Notes: generated from the letters alone by a model not told the origin. 23,913 nt of DNA from Oxalobacteraceae bacterium UBA6018 (GCA_002428015.1 DIZW01000031.1:1-23913), one strand, 5' to 3'. Positions 1-10,278 are shown, numbered from the stretch's first letter. Made by a program: numbers and translations.

Positions 1-2144
<2,144 letters not shown>

Positions 2145-2332
2145 TAAAACTCCAGTCAATAATCCACCCAGCGCGAAAACGCGCGCTCGCTGGACGGTGT
2201 ATCAGGAAGGCCCTGCTAGTTGCTTAGGGCATCGGCGCCGGATGGCACGCACGGCGGAAGCTGCGAGGCTTGAATCGGCCTCGTGCAAAGGGGGTGTGCT
2301 GTGGTCAATATGGCGCTGTACATGGCAGAACG

Positions 2333-2361
2333 AAAAAAAGCCCGTTAATGAAAACGGGCTT
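2333..2361 (-). terminator. Rho-independent terminator, minus strand, upstream of rpoD
   Basis: Read on the minus strand, a 9-bp perfect stem (AAGCCCGTT / AACGGGCTT) closes a 6-nt loop and runs directly into seven T residues. This is a canonical intrinsic terminator. It lies about 190 nt before the rpoD start, so it stops a transcript coming from the right, yet no minus-strand gene is recognisable between here and the plus-strand proQ at 2653. On the plus strand the same stem is followed by a poorer T-tract (TTGAATCTATTTTT). Confidence 0.8.
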
Positions 2362-2652
2362 GAATCTATTTTTCAGAAGAAAGAATAGAGGAGACAAAGC
2401 AATTATGCCCGATGCAAAGATATTACGATAATTGACAGATCAGATATTGGATATCACTGATGGCTATATTGGGCTGCCGCGCCGCATTTCAAGTCTTCCG
2501 ACACTCTGCGCTGGCGCAAGCCATTCGCAAAGCAAGGGGCGGATGATACACGATTTCGCGCTGCCCCGCTCACGCCGCCCCCGCGCGCACGCGAATAAAA
2601 TCCACGCACGTGCCAATCTGACCATGCTATCCTTCCGGTTCCAGCTCTTACT
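2362..2652. other. Intergenic region without a recognised gene; possible minus-strand small RNA
   Basis: No convincing coding frame is present. It is AT-richer than its neighbours. On the minus strand a CATAAT -10-like hexamer near 2404 would start a transcript of about 65-70 nt ending at the terminator at 2333. That RNA would carry a CU-rich anti-Shine-Dalgarno-like segment (GTCTCCTCT, about 2387-2395). A second -10-like TATCAT lies at 2543-2548. On the plus strand a GAGGAG at 2388-2393 precedes an ATG at 2405, but that frame closes after 8 codons. No tRNA fold was recognised. Confidence 0.4.
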
Positions 2653-3168
2653 ATGAAGTCAATGAACACAAACCGTCTAGTCGCCGAGTCCGCCGACACC
2701 CCCGTCCCGACCCCGGCGCCTGCACCCGAAGCGACTCCCGCGGCCGTGCCGCCTGTGGCCGCCGCACCGGGCCCCAGCCCCCGTTCCCTGCTTAAGCAAC
2801 TCCAGCAGCAATTCCCGGCCTTCCGCGATTGCCTGCCGCTGGCCATCGGCATCGACAAGCAATTGCTGGCCGAGCTCCCCGGCCTGGACCGCAAGACCAT
2901 GCGCGCCGCCCTGGGCATCCACACCGGCTCGCTGCGTTACCTGCGCACCATGGAAAAAGCCACCGTGCGCCACAACCTCGACGGCACCCCGGGCGCCGAA
3001 GTGACGGACACCCACCGCGCCCACGCCAAGGAAACCTTGCAGCAACGCTTCAAGAAGGAAGCCGACCGCAAGAAAGCCGAACGCGACGCCGCCCAGGTCG
3101 AGGAAGCCAACCGCCTGCGCCAGGAGAAACTGCTGCAGCTTGCGTCCAAGTTTTCCCGGAACGGCTGA
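2653..3168 (+). CDS. proQ: ProQ/FinO-family RNA chaperone
   Basis: This is a ProQ/FinO-domain protein of 171 residues. The family binds structured RNAs, typically 3' UTRs and small RNAs, and acts in post-transcriptional control. Residues 1-40 form a Pro/Ala-rich disordered leader. The FinO-like domain follows (SLLKQLQQQFPAFRD, then PLAIGIDKQLLAELPGLDRK and RAALGIHTGSLRYLRTM), and the C-terminus is a charged Lys/Arg/Glu-rich helix (about residues 125-165). The C-terminal Tudor-like domain of E. coli ProQ is absent, as in many betaproteobacterial members. Starts at 2653 or 2662 are both possible and neither has a strong Shine-Dalgarno. An exonuclease gene begins 11 nt after the stop, which suggests co-transcription. 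Confidence 0.88.
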   Translation: MKSMNTNRLVAESADTPVPTPAPAPEATPAAVPPVAAAPGPSPRSLLKQLQQQFPAFRDCLPLAIGIDKQLLAELPGLDRKTMRAALGIHTGSLRYLRTMEKATVRHNLDGTPGAEVTDTHRAHAKETLQQRFKKEADRKKAERDAAQVEEANRLRQEKLLQLASKFSRNG

Positions 3169-3179
3169 TTTTCGCGCGC

Positions 3180-3761
3180 ATGATTCCTGACCAGGAAGCG
3201 TTGCTGCCGCCTTACCCCGGCATCAGCCTGGCCGCCGTGCGCATGGTCAAGTCCGACAAGGACGCCACCGATGCGCTGGTGGCGCTGCTGGCCAGCGACG
3301 TGCTCGGCTTCGACACCGAATCCAAGCCCACCTTCCTCAAGGGCGAAGTGTCGACCGGGCCGCACCTGGTCCAGCTTGCCACGGACGAGGCTGCCTATCT
3401 GTTCCAGATCGGCGCCGCGCCCGCCGTCGAGGTGCTCAAGGCCGTGCTCGAGTCGGCCGTGATCCTGAAGGTCGGCTTCGGCCTGTCGGACGACGTCAAG
3501 CGCCTGCGTGCCAAGCTCGGCATCGACGCCGCCAACGTGCTCGACCTGTCGACCGCGCTGCGCAAGGGCGAGCGCAACACGCTCGGCGCCAAGACCGCCG
3601 TGGCGCGCTTCTTCGGCCAGAAGCTACAAAAGTCGAAGAAGATCACCACCACCAATTGGGCCTTGCCGCGGCTTTCGGAAAAGCAAATCCTGTACGCGGC
3701 CGACGACGCCCACGTGGCCCTGCGCATCTACCGGCACTGGCGCAGCCTGCCCGCGTCCTGA
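3180..3761 (+). CDS. RNase D-like 3'-5' exonuclease domain protein
   Basis: This 193-residue protein consists only of a DEDD-type 3'-5' exonuclease domain. Exo I is GFDTES (D45, E47), Exo II is GFGLSDDVKRL (D104/D105), and Exo III is LYAADDAHVALRIY (Y172-x3-D176), giving the DEDDy pattern with Tyr of RNase D and WRN-type nucleases. It lacks the HRDC domains of full-length RNase D, so the substrate (RNA or DNA) cannot be read from sequence. The open frame extends upstream into proQ, but the ATG at 3180 gives the first residues that fit the family. The 11-nt spacing from proQ argues for one transcript and for a role on RNA, which is inference. Confidence 0.85.
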   Translation: MIPDQEALLPPYPGISLAAVRMVKSDKDATDALVALLASDVLGFDTESKPTFLKGEVSTGPHLVQLATDEAAYLFQIGAAPAVEVLKAVLESAVILKVGFGLSDDVKRLRAKLGIDAANVLDLSTALRKGERNTLGAKTAVARFFGQKLQKSKKITTTNWALPRLSEKQILYAADDAHVALRIYRHWRSLPAS

Positions 3762-3763
3762 AG

Positions 3764-3812
3764 CGCGGCGCAGCCTTCCTGTCTCCCGAGACGCGGCGCA
3801 GCCTTCTCGCAT
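3764..3812. repeat. Short direct repeat between convergent genes
   Basis: The word GCGGCGCAGCCTTC occurs twice within 50 nt of the exonuclease stop. A related inverted form (GGCTGCGC) lies inside the end of the P450 gene. The tract fills the gap between two convergent genes and can fold into GC-rich stems. No T-run follows, so it is at most a weak terminator. Confidence 0.4.
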
Positions 3813-3836
3813 CCTGATGCGCCGCCGGCCGGCCCA

Positions 3837-5264
3837 TTAGCGCGGCGCCAGGCTGCGCAAGCGCATCCGCAAAGCCTCCGGCTCCATCACAAAGCCCATC
3901 ACTTCCGTGGGCGCGCCACCGCCGGCCGTGCCCACCGACACGATCTCGAAGTTCGCCAGCAGCATCGCCATCGCCACCTTGATTTCCAGCAGCGCCAGGT
4001 AGCGCCCCGGACAGGTGCGCGGACCCGCGCCGAACGGCATCGCCACCTTCTTGTTGACGTCCGGCGCCAGCCAGCGCTGCGGATCGAAGCTGCCTGCGTC
4101 CGGGAAATACGCGTCGTCCACGCTGTGCTTGCGCAGCACGCACCACACCAGCGTCCCCTTGGGCACGGCCACGTCGCCGACCACGGTGTCCACCAGCGCC
4201 TCGACCGGGATATACGGCGCGGCCGGCTTCAGGCGCATCGCCTCTTGCGCGCAGGCGTCCACGAAATCGAGCCCGTCCATCTGCGCGATGGTCAGCGCCG
4301 CCATGTCCGGCGCCACCCGCAGCACCTCGTCGCGCGCGCGCCGCAGCGCCTCGGGATGGCGCTGCAGCAGGTAGATCAGCCAGGCCAGGCTGTTCGAAGT
4401 GGTGTCCTCGCCGGCCAGCAGCATGGTCAGCACGTTGCCGGCCACATCGCGCTCGCTGACCCCGCTGTCGGGCTGGGCGGCCGCCGCCAGCATCGCTTCG
4501 AGCATGTTGCGCGGCTGCGCCGCCAGCGCGGGCTCGGTGCGCATCCTGTCCTTGGCCTGCTCCATCAGGCCGTTCACGGCCTGGTGGAGCGCGACCACCA
4601 CCCGGTCCAGCTGGCGGTCGCGCGGCAGCTTGACGTAGCGCCAGTAGGGAAACGGCGAAAAGCTGCGCCGCGCCACCGCCGGCAGGATCTCGTCGAGCTG
4701 GCGCTGCATCGCGTTGTCGCCCGTCTCGATGGTGTTGACGTCGGTGCCGAACGCCAGGCCGGCGATCACGTCCACCGTGTACAGGCGCAGCTCGGCGCCC
4801 AGGTCGAGCGTGGCGCCGCTGTCGGCGGCCGCCTGCCAGCGCCGCCGCAGGCGTTGGGCCACCATCGCCAGCGACGGGAAATACGCCTTCACCGCGTGCG
4901 GCGCGAACGCCTGCATCACCATGCGGCGCTGGTTGCGCCAGGCCGCCCCTTCGGCCTCGAACACGCCAGGTATGCCACCCATCTCGGCGGCCACGGCGGC
5001 CGTCACTGAGGGCCGCCGGAACGTGGCCGGGCGCTCGCGCAACACCTGCGCCACCAGTTCATGGTCGGACACGACCAGGAAGGTGGTGCCGGGAAGGCGC
5101 AGGCGGAACATGGCGCCGTAGCGCTCGCTCCAGCGCTCCATGTCCTGATGCACCTGCTCCATGTGTAGTTGCAGCAGATTGCCCAACAGCGGCAACGGCC
5201 GCGGGCCCGGCAGGTCGCCGATCGTGCGCAGTGGACGGGCGGCTGCGGCAGTAACTTCGTGCAT
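3837..5264 (-). CDS. Cytochrome P450
   Basis: This is a soluble bacterial P450 mono-oxygenase of 475 residues, a normal length. It has the N-terminal Pro-rich entry (PGPRPLPLLGN), the I-helix oxygen-activation motif AGEDTTSN (near residue 285), the K-helix ExxR (E341-A-M-R344) and the heme-binding loop FGAGPRTCPGR with the axial thiolate Cys418. All key residues are present, so it should be catalytically intact. The overall look is of the E-class type. The substrate is unknown. The ATG at 5264 is preceded by AAGGAG 7 nt upstream, and the longer open frame upstream is not coding. No ferredoxin or ferredoxin reductase gene is adjacent, so the redox partner must be encoded elsewhere. It is divergent from an AraC-type regulator with a 152-nt shared promoter region. 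Confidence 0.93.
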   Translation of the reverse strand: MHEVTAAAARPLRTIGDLPGPRPLPLLGNLLQLHMEQVHQDMERWSERYGAMFRLRLPGTTFLVVSDHELVAQVLRERPATFRRPSVTAAVAAEMGGIPGVFEAEGAAWRNQRRMVMQAFAPHAVKAYFPSLAMVAQRLRRRWQAAADSGATLDLGAELRLYTVDVIAGLAFGTDVNTIETGDNAMQRQLDEILPAVARRSFSPFPYWRYVKLPRDRQLDRVVVALHQAVNGLMEQAKDRMRTEPALAAQPRNMLEAMLAAAAQPDSGVSERDVAGNVLTMLLAGEDTTSNSLAWLIYLLQRHPEALRRARDEVLRVAPDMAALTIAQMDGLDFVDACAQEAMRLKPAAPYIPVEALVDTVVGDVAVPKGTLVWCVLRKHSVDDAYFPDAGSFDPQRWLAPDVNKKVAMPFGAGPRTCPGRYLALLEIKVAMAMLLANFEIVSVGTAGGGAPTEVMGFVMEPEALRMRLRSLAPR

Positions 5265-5416
5265 CGCGTTTCTCCTTGTGCTTGGCTGGGATTGGTTCGC
5301 GGATTTCCCGTTTGGTTCGGCACCAGTATCGCCAGGCTGGGACAATATGTCTTGAACGTTTGCGACGCGGCGCGGTCGGCGCCGGTACAATGTTCGCAAT
5401 CCATCCGAGGAGCCGC
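5265..5416. promoter_or_regulatory. Divergent promoter region between P450 and AraC-type regulator
   Basis: These 152 nt separate two divergent start codons, so both promoters must lie here. On the plus strand a TACAAT -10-like hexamer at 5386-5391 is 25 nt before the regulator start, with only a poor -35 (TTGCGA, about 20 nt spacer). On the minus strand a CATATT lies near 5344-5349. Each gene has a good Shine-Dalgarno inside this region. It is the obvious place for operators of the AraC-type protein, but no clear pair of direct repeats was found. Confidence 0.4.
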
Positions 5417-6271
5417 ATGCCGAACGTCCCGACCACCCGCCTGATCGCCGCCAGTGCCGCGCTCGCCTCCTGCGTGCCGGCTTTCCTGGTGCGCAGCACG
5501 CTGGGCGTGCCGGCAATGTCCCTGTCGGGCCGGTACAACCGCTATCCGGCCACCCCGCTGTGCAGCATCGCCTGGATGCTGCGTGGCCCCAGCCTGCTGG
5601 TCGAGAACGAGCGCATTACCGACAACTGCGTGGCGCAGGGCCAGGCCGTCTTCAGCGGCCCGCAAACCCGGCCCTGGGTCACCCACAGTCCCGACCCAAC
5701 CCATTTTTTCGTCCTGGCCTTCTATCCGGACGCCCTGCACGCGCTGACCGGGCTGGATCTGCCGGCCTACGTCGACCGCTTCGCCATGCTGGAGGAAGTG
5801 TTCGCGCCCGAGTGGGCCGCGCTCACGCCGGCCGTGCTGGCCGCGCCCGACGACGACGCCCGCGTGCGCCTGCTGGAGGCCTTTCTCGCGCCGCGCTGGC
5901 AGGCCGTGCGCGACAGCGCCGCGCTGGACCGCTCGCGCCTGGGCGACTGGGCGCGCCGCCTGGCCGTGCAGGCGGCGGCCGCCGGCTGGGGCCGCGGTGC
6001 GCGTGCGGTCGAGCGCCGCGTGCGCGCCTGGGCCGGCCTGCCGATGCGCACCCTGCAGCGCATGGGGCGCGCCGAACGCACGCTGCTTGCCGCCCGCTCC
6101 GAGCATGAAGACGGCACCCTGTCCTGGGTCGGCCTGGCCGCCGACAACGGCTATTCCGACCAGGCCCACCTGGCGCGCGAAACCCGCGCCCTCACCGGCC
6201 TCAGTCCAACCGGCCTGGCGCGCGCCATCCGCGACGACGAGAGCTATTGGATGTATCGGATCTGGTCATGA
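5417..6271 (+). CDS. AraC-family transcriptional regulator
   Basis: This 284-residue protein has an N-terminal sensing region (residues about 1-150, with NRYPATPLCSIAW and the HFFVLAFYPDALHAL strand) and a C-terminal AraC-type double helix-turn-helix. The DNA-binding part reads LPMRTLQRM, then LSWVGLAADNGYSDQAHLARETRALTGLSP, which is the conserved second HTH signature. The start at 5417 has a GAGGAG 5 nt upstream, and the 47 preceding codons in frame are ignored. Its stop overlaps the next start (ATGA at 6268-6271), so it is translationally coupled to the cytochrome genes. It is a likely local regulator of the P450 and/or cytochrome operon, by position only. Confidence 0.88.
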   Translation: MPNVPTTRLIAASAALASCVPAFLVRSTLGVPAMSLSGRYNRYPATPLCSIAWMLRGPSLLVENERITDNCVAQGQAVFSGPQTRPWVTHSPDPTHFFVLAFYPDALHALTGLDLPAYVDRFAMLEEVFAPEWAALTPAVLAAPDDDARVRLLEAFLAPRWQAVRDSAALDRSRLGDWARRLAVQAAAAGWGRGARAVERRVRAWAGLPMRTLQRMGRAERTLLAARSEHEDGTLSWVGLAADNGYSDQAHLARETRALTGLSPTGLARAIRDDESYWMYRIWS

Positions 6272-7029
6272 GCATTCCCCGTGCTGCCACTGCTGCCCCT
6301 GCCGTCCCAGCCGGCCGCGCCACCGGTGCAAGCCAGGTGACGCGTCTGGTCCTGGCCACGCTCCTGGCCGCCCTGCCCTGGGCCGGCGCGCGCGCGGAAC
6401 GCCCCGCCGTGCTGCCCGACACTATGGCCCAGCGCGTGCTGGCCTGCGCCTCCTGCCACGCGCGCAAGGACGTCAACGACGCCTTTTTCCCGCGCATTTC
6501 GGGCAAACCCGCAGGCTACCTGTACAACCAGCTGCAGAACTTCCGTGCCGGCCGGCGCCAGTATCCCCTGATGACCTACATGGTGGACCACCTGCCGGAC
6601 GCCTACCTGCACGAGATCGCCGACTATTTTTCGGACCAGCACCTGGCCAATCCGCCGGTCCAGCCGTCCGACGCGCCGCCCGCCGTGCTCGCGCGCGGCC
6701 GCCAGCTGGTCACCCAGGGCGACGCCGCGCTCAAGGTGCCTGCCTGCGTGGCCTGCCACGGCGAGCGGCTGACCGGCGTGGCGCCGGCCATCCCCGGCCT
6801 GGCCGGGCTGCCGCGCGACTACGTCAACGCCCAGTTCGGCGCCTGGCGCAACAAGGAGCGCCAGGCCAATGCCCCCGACTGCATGGCCGAGGTCGCCTCA
6901 CGCCTGAGCCTGTCGGACGTGGCCGCCATCTCGAGCTGGCTGGGCACCCAGCCGGTGCCGGCCGATCCGCGCCCGGCCGCCGCGGTCGCGCGTCCGCTCC
7001 CCCTCCATTGCGGCAGCTCGCCCGACTGA
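6268..7029 (+). CDS. Diheme c-type cytochrome (c4-like)
   Basis: This exported electron carrier has 253 residues. It has a long N-terminus with a hydrophobic signal segment (VTRLVLATLLAALPWAGARA) and two heme-attachment motifs, CASCH (C60, C63, H64) and CVACH (C160, C163, H164). They sit about 100 residues apart in two homologous halves, as in cytochrome c4. Candidate distal Met ligands follow each motif (for example YPLMTYM). The ATG at 6268 overlaps the regulator stop codon. An internal start nearer the signal peptide is possible because the first 29 residues are unusual for a signal sequence. The next gene, 25 nt downstream, is a triheme cytochrome c, so the two probably pass electrons between a periplasmic dehydrogenase or membrane complex and a terminal acceptor. 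Confidence 0.88.
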   Translation: MSIPRAATAAPAVPAGRATGASQVTRLVLATLLAALPWAGARAERPAVLPDTMAQRVLACASCHARKDVNDAFFPRISGKPAGYLYNQLQNFRAGRRQYPLMTYMVDHLPDAYLHEIADYFSDQHLANPPVQPSDAPPAVLARGRQLVTQGDAALKVPACVACHGERLTGVAPAIPGLAGLPRDYVNAQFGAWRNKERQANAPDCMAEVASRLSLSDVAAISSWLGTQPVPADPRPAAAVARPLPLHCGSSPD

Positions 7030-7054
7030 CGCCAGCCACGCAAGGACCAATGCC

Positions 7055-8326
7055 ATGAAACGAATCGCGCCCATCGCGCTCGCCCTGCTCGCGGCCGCCG
7101 GCCTGGCCTTCGCCCTGGCCTGGCCGCGCGCCGAACTGCTGCCGGCCAGCTCCCCGGCCGCCTACGCCGTCACGCCCGAGAATATCGCCCGTGGCGCCTA
7201 TCTCGCCAAGGCCGGCGACTGCATGGCCTGCCATACCGCGCGCGGCGGCCCCGAGTACGCCGGCGGACGCCCCATCGACACCCCGTTCGGCCGGCTGGTC
7301 GCGCCCAACATCACCCCCGACCACGCCAACGGCATCGGCGACTGGAGCGCCGACGACTTCTGGAACGCCCTGCACAACGGCATCGCGCGCGACGGCCGCC
7401 TGCTCTACCCGGCCTTCCCCTACACCAACTACACCCGCGTCACGCGCGACGACGCCGACGCCCTGTACGCCTTCCTGCGCAGCCTGCCCGCGCAGGCCAC
7501 GCCGCGCAGCCCGCACGCCTTGCGCTTCCCCTACAACCAGCAGATCGCGCTGGCCGCCTGGCGCCTGCTGTACTTCAAGCCGGCCGTGTTCAGCGCCGCC
7601 GACGGCCACAACGCGGCCTGGAACCGCGGCGCCTACCTGGTCGAAGGGCTGGGCCACTGCAACGCCTGCCACGGCGGGCGCGACAGCCTCGGCGCCTCCG
7701 GACACGCCCTGAACGGCGGCATGATCCCGATGATCGGCTGGTACGCGCCCTCGCTCACGTCGGACGCCGAGGCTGGACTGGGCAGCTGGGAGCCCGGCCA
7801 CATCGCCCAGTTGCTCAAGACCGGCATATCGCCGCGCGCCACGGTGTTCGGGCCGATGGCCGAGGTGGTCCAGCGCAGCCTGCAGTACCTGAACGACGAC
7901 GACGCTGCGGCCATGGCCAGCTACCTGAAGTCGCTGCCGGCCACGCCGGCCGAGGCGCCCGAAGCGATCACCGGCCCACAGGTCGAGCAGGTCATCGCGC
8001 ACGGCAAAAAGCTCTATGAGACCCACTGCGCCGATTGCCACGGCGGCGACGGACGCGGCCTGCCGCCGCATTACCCGCCGCTGGCCGGCAACCGCGCGCT
8101 AACGATGGAGTCGGCCGTCAACCCGATCCGCATCGTGCTCAACGGCGGCTTCGCGCCCGGCACCATGGCCAATCCGCGCCCCTACGGCATGCCGCCTTAC
8201 GGCCATGTGCTCGACGACGACGAAGTGGCGGCCGTGGTGACCTATGTGCGCAACAGCTGGGGCAACAAGGCGCCGCCGGTAACCCACCACGACGTCAACC
8301 GCTACCGCAGCGTGCCGCTGGAATAG
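7055..8326 (+). CDS. Triheme cytochrome c, alcohol/gluconate-dehydrogenase subunit type
   Basis: This 423-residue protein begins with a signal/anchor helix (residues 4-23) and carries three CxxCH motifs: CMACH (C56), CNACH (C202) and CADCH (C325). Size, spacing and the motifs around each heme (GRLVAPNITPD, GIGDWSADDFWNALHNGI) match the cytochrome c subunit of membrane-bound alcohol, gluconate or sorbitol dehydrogenases, which passes electrons to ubiquinone or a terminal oxidase. No dehydrogenase catalytic subunit is encoded beside it here, so its electron donor is unknown. It lies 25 nt after the diheme cytochrome and is the last gene of the regulator-cytochrome operon. Confidence 0.9.
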   Translation: MKRIAPIALALLAAAGLAFALAWPRAELLPASSPAAYAVTPENIARGAYLAKAGDCMACHTARGGPEYAGGRPIDTPFGRLVAPNITPDHANGIGDWSADDFWNALHNGIARDGRLLYPAFPYTNYTRVTRDDADALYAFLRSLPAQATPRSPHALRFPYNQQIALAAWRLLYFKPAVFSAADGHNAAWNRGAYLVEGLGHCNACHGGRDSLGASGHALNGGMIPMIGWYAPSLTSDAEAGLGSWEPGHIAQLLKTGISPRATVFGPMAEVVQRSLQYLNDDDAAAMASYLKSLPATPAEAPEAITGPQVEQVIAHGKKLYETHCADCHGGDGRGLPPHYPPLAGNRALTMESAVNPIRIVLNGGFAPGTMANPRPYGMPPYGHVLDDDEVAAVVTYVRNSWGNKAPPVTHHDVNRYRSVPLE

Positions 8327-8584
8327 CGCCGGCTGCTGCCAGGCTGCGTCGGGAAAACTATGGCGCGCGGCGCAAGCGTCGTCCGAGAAGCGCAGCCGTT
8401 GTGGACGAGACAGACATGCTGACGGGAACTTCCGCTATCGGCCAAGCGCCCCCATTGGGCTGCAAGAATTCGTGAGATTTGTTGTCATTTACTCATGCTA
8501 GACTTGCTTGTGACTGCCAGGTAACGCCCGATGGGCGTTTGTGCATCATCGTGAAATATTTCCGGCCCGTACACAAAAGACAAA
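8327..8584. other. Intergenic region before SGNH hydrolase
   Basis: No gene is seen. The tract holds repeat copy 1 and a small perfect hairpin at 8523-8539 (AACGCCC / GGGCGTT with a 3-nt loop). A TAGACT -10-like hexamer lies at 8499-8504 but has no -35 at proper spacing. This is the left border of the accessory stretch. Confidence 0.4.
8425..8463 (+). repeat. Dispersed repeat copy 1 (before SGNH hydrolase)
   Basis: This degenerate copy reads CTTCCGCTATCGGCCAAGCG, then CCCATTGGGCTGC. It shares the words CCGC, TCGGCCA-AGC and a CATTGGG box with the copies further right, but the boxes are in a different order, so it is the least certain member. Confidence 0.4.
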
Positions 8585-9802
8585 ATGACTACGCGATCGC
8601 GCTACCTGCTAATTACCGCCTCACTTCTATCGTTAACGTTGAATGCATTCGCGCACGGCGCGGAGAACGAGCGCTGGAACGCATCGTGGGCCGCCATCCC
8701 CGATTCCGCGGGCCCCGCACTGACAGCGCAAACGATCCGCCAGGTAGTCCGAACCACGATCGCTGGGTCGAAAATTCGTATTCGGCTGTCTAATCTGTAC
8801 GGCAAAGCCCCGCTCACGATAGGCCCGGTTCACCTAGCCATGCACGCTTCCGGCGCACGCATCCGCGCCGGCACCGATCATCTGCTGAGCTTCGCGGGGC
8901 AGCCGGCCGTAGCGATCCAGGCCGGCGCCAGCGTGCTGAGCGACCCAGTCGACATGGCGGTGCCCGCCCTGGCCGATCTCGCGATCAGCTTGTATTTGCC
9001 GGGCAAAGTTGCCGTGTCGAGTGTCCACGGGAGCGGCATGGAGACCGCCTTCATCATGCCCGGCGACGTCGGCGCGTCACTCGACCTAGCGGCTGCGAAG
9101 CAGGATGACAGCCGCTACTTCCTGACTGACGTCGAGGTCGTACCGGACCGGCCTGCGCAAACGCTGGTGGTGCTCGGAGACTCGATCGCGGACGGCGTCG
9201 GTTCCGGCAATGACCGGAACGCCCGCTGGCCCGACTTGCTGGCAGCGCGTTTGCAAGCCAATCCGGCGCTCGCTTCGATTGCGGTGATCAACGCTGGCAT
9301 TGCGGGCAACCGGCTACTGAGCGATGCCGTCGAACCCTTTGTTGGCCCGAGCGCCCTGTCACGTCTCCAGCGCGACGCACTGGACAAGCCCGGCGTGCGC
9401 TGGATTCTGGTCCACGAGGGCATCAATGACATCGCGACGGCCACGCTGCTTCGGCGCCCGCAGGATCAGGTAAAGGCCGCACAGCTGATCGAAGGCATGA
9501 AGACGGTAGCCGCACGCGCGCACGCGCAGGGCATCAGGATCGGCGTCGGCACCTTGTTGCCATATGAAGGCACGAAGCAGTTCTATTCCGCGGCCGCAGA
9601 GACCGAACGCCAGGCAGTCAACGCATGGATTCGTACCTCAGGCGCCTTCGATGCCGTGCTCGACTTCGACCTGGCCCTGCGCGATCCTGCCCATCCGGGT
9701 CGGCTTCGCCCGACCTTCGACAGTGGCGACCACCTCCATCCGAACGAAGCGGGCTACAGATTGATGGCCGAAACAATCGATCTGAACATATTCGAAAGGT
9801 GA
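8585..9802 (+). CDS. Secreted SGNH/GDSL-family hydrolase
   Basis: This 405-residue exported esterase/acyl-hydrolase family protein has a signal peptide at residues 1-23 (cleavage near AFA-HG). A beta-rich N-terminal domain is followed by the SGNH catalytic domain from about residue 190. Block I is VLGDSIADG (nucleophile S200), block II NAGIAGNR (G238), block III EGIND (N281) and block V DHLHPN (D382, H385). All four family residues are in place. The domain order resembles the GDSL-like proteins related to rhamnogalacturonan acetylesterase, but the substrate is not readable. The Shine-Dalgarno is weak (AAAAGACAAA). It is the first and largest of five plus-strand genes separated by repeat copies. 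Confidence 0.88.
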   Translation: MTTRSRYLLITASLLSLTLNAFAHGAENERWNASWAAIPDSAGPALTAQTIRQVVRTTIAGSKIRIRLSNLYGKAPLTIGPVHLAMHASGARIRAGTDHLLSFAGQPAVAIQAGASVLSDPVDMAVPALADLAISLYLPGKVAVSSVHGSGMETAFIMPGDVGASLDLAAAKQDDSRYFLTDVEVVPDRPAQTLVVLGDSIADGVGSGNDRNARWPDLLAARLQANPALASIAVINAGIAGNRLLSDAVEPFVGPSALSRLQRDALDKPGVRWILVHEGINDIATATLLRRPQDQVKAAQLIEGMKTVAARAHAQGIRIGVGTLLPYEGTKQFYSAAAETERQAVNAWIRTSGAFDAVLDFDLALRDPAHPGRLRPTFDSGDHLHPNEAGYRLMAETIDLNIFER

Positions 9803-9840
9803 ACGCGGTCGGATAATTTTGACTGAAGAATTTCAGCATT

Positions 9841-9904
9841 GTCCGCAATGGGTCTGGTCCTGGCTGCCGTCCTCAGGCAGGAGTCGGCCAGAAGCTGCCA
9901 TTCG
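9841..9904 (+). repeat. Dispersed repeat copy 2
   Basis: The left box GTCCGCAATGGGTC starts 38 nt after the hydrolase stop, and the right box GTCGGCCAGAAGCTGCC lies about 45 nt further on. Both boxes recur in copies 3-6, and left comes before right as in copy 5. Confidence 0.65.
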
Positions 9905-9975
9905 ATATAAGAAATGCTTTTGCCACACGCCAGCCTGAGTGCGCGTGGCTCCACCTATTTTTGAGGGAGAACTGT

Positions 9976-10278
9976 ATGCTGCTTTGGAACGAACTTTCGC
10001 CCGGCGCGCGAATAAGCGGCATTCTGCTGCTGATTGTATTCTTTATTGGTGGCCCGCTCGCCGTCATGGGGGCGACCTCGTTCGCAAATAAATTGACTGT
10101 GTTCGGCGGCATGCTTTGCGGCGTCAGTGTGGTGTTACATCCACTTGCGTTCAAGGCAGCGGCAAAGGACTTTAGTGCGGGAATCGCTTTTCAAAATATG
10201 CCTTTGGTATGCAAAGCCATCGGAGGTCTCGGCCTAACATGCCTATTGTCGGGTAGTGTGCTCGGACTGCTGATATAG
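9976..10278 (+). CDS. Small integral membrane protein, unknown function
   Basis: This 100-residue protein was not assigned to any family. It has three hydrophobic segments, residues about 13-32 (ISGILLLIVFFIGG), 40-58 and 81-100 (IGGLGLTCLLSGSVLGLLI), with short polar loops, so it should sit in the inner membrane. The ATG at 9976 is chosen over an in-frame TTG at 9961 because a GAGGGAGA Shine-Dalgarno ends 5 nt before it. Base composition is clearly AT-richer than the flanking core genes. It lies between repeat copies 2 and 3. Confidence 0.6.
   Translation: MLLWNELSPGARISGILLLIVFFIGGPLAVMGATSFANKLTVFGGMLCGVSVVLHPLAFKAAAKDFSAGIAFQNMPLVCKAIGGLGLTCLLSGSVLGLLI

Noticed and set aside
2240..2300. 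tRNA T-arm-like sequence on the minus strand (GAGGC, CGATTCAA, GCCTC)
   Set aside because: The loop has 8 nt, no matching acceptor, anticodon or D arm could be placed, and no CCA end follows.
2387..2431. Short plus-strand peptide with GAGGAG before ATG at 2405
   Set aside because: The frame closes after 8 codons, and the spacing of 11 nt is long. There is no downstream gene close enough for a leader peptide.
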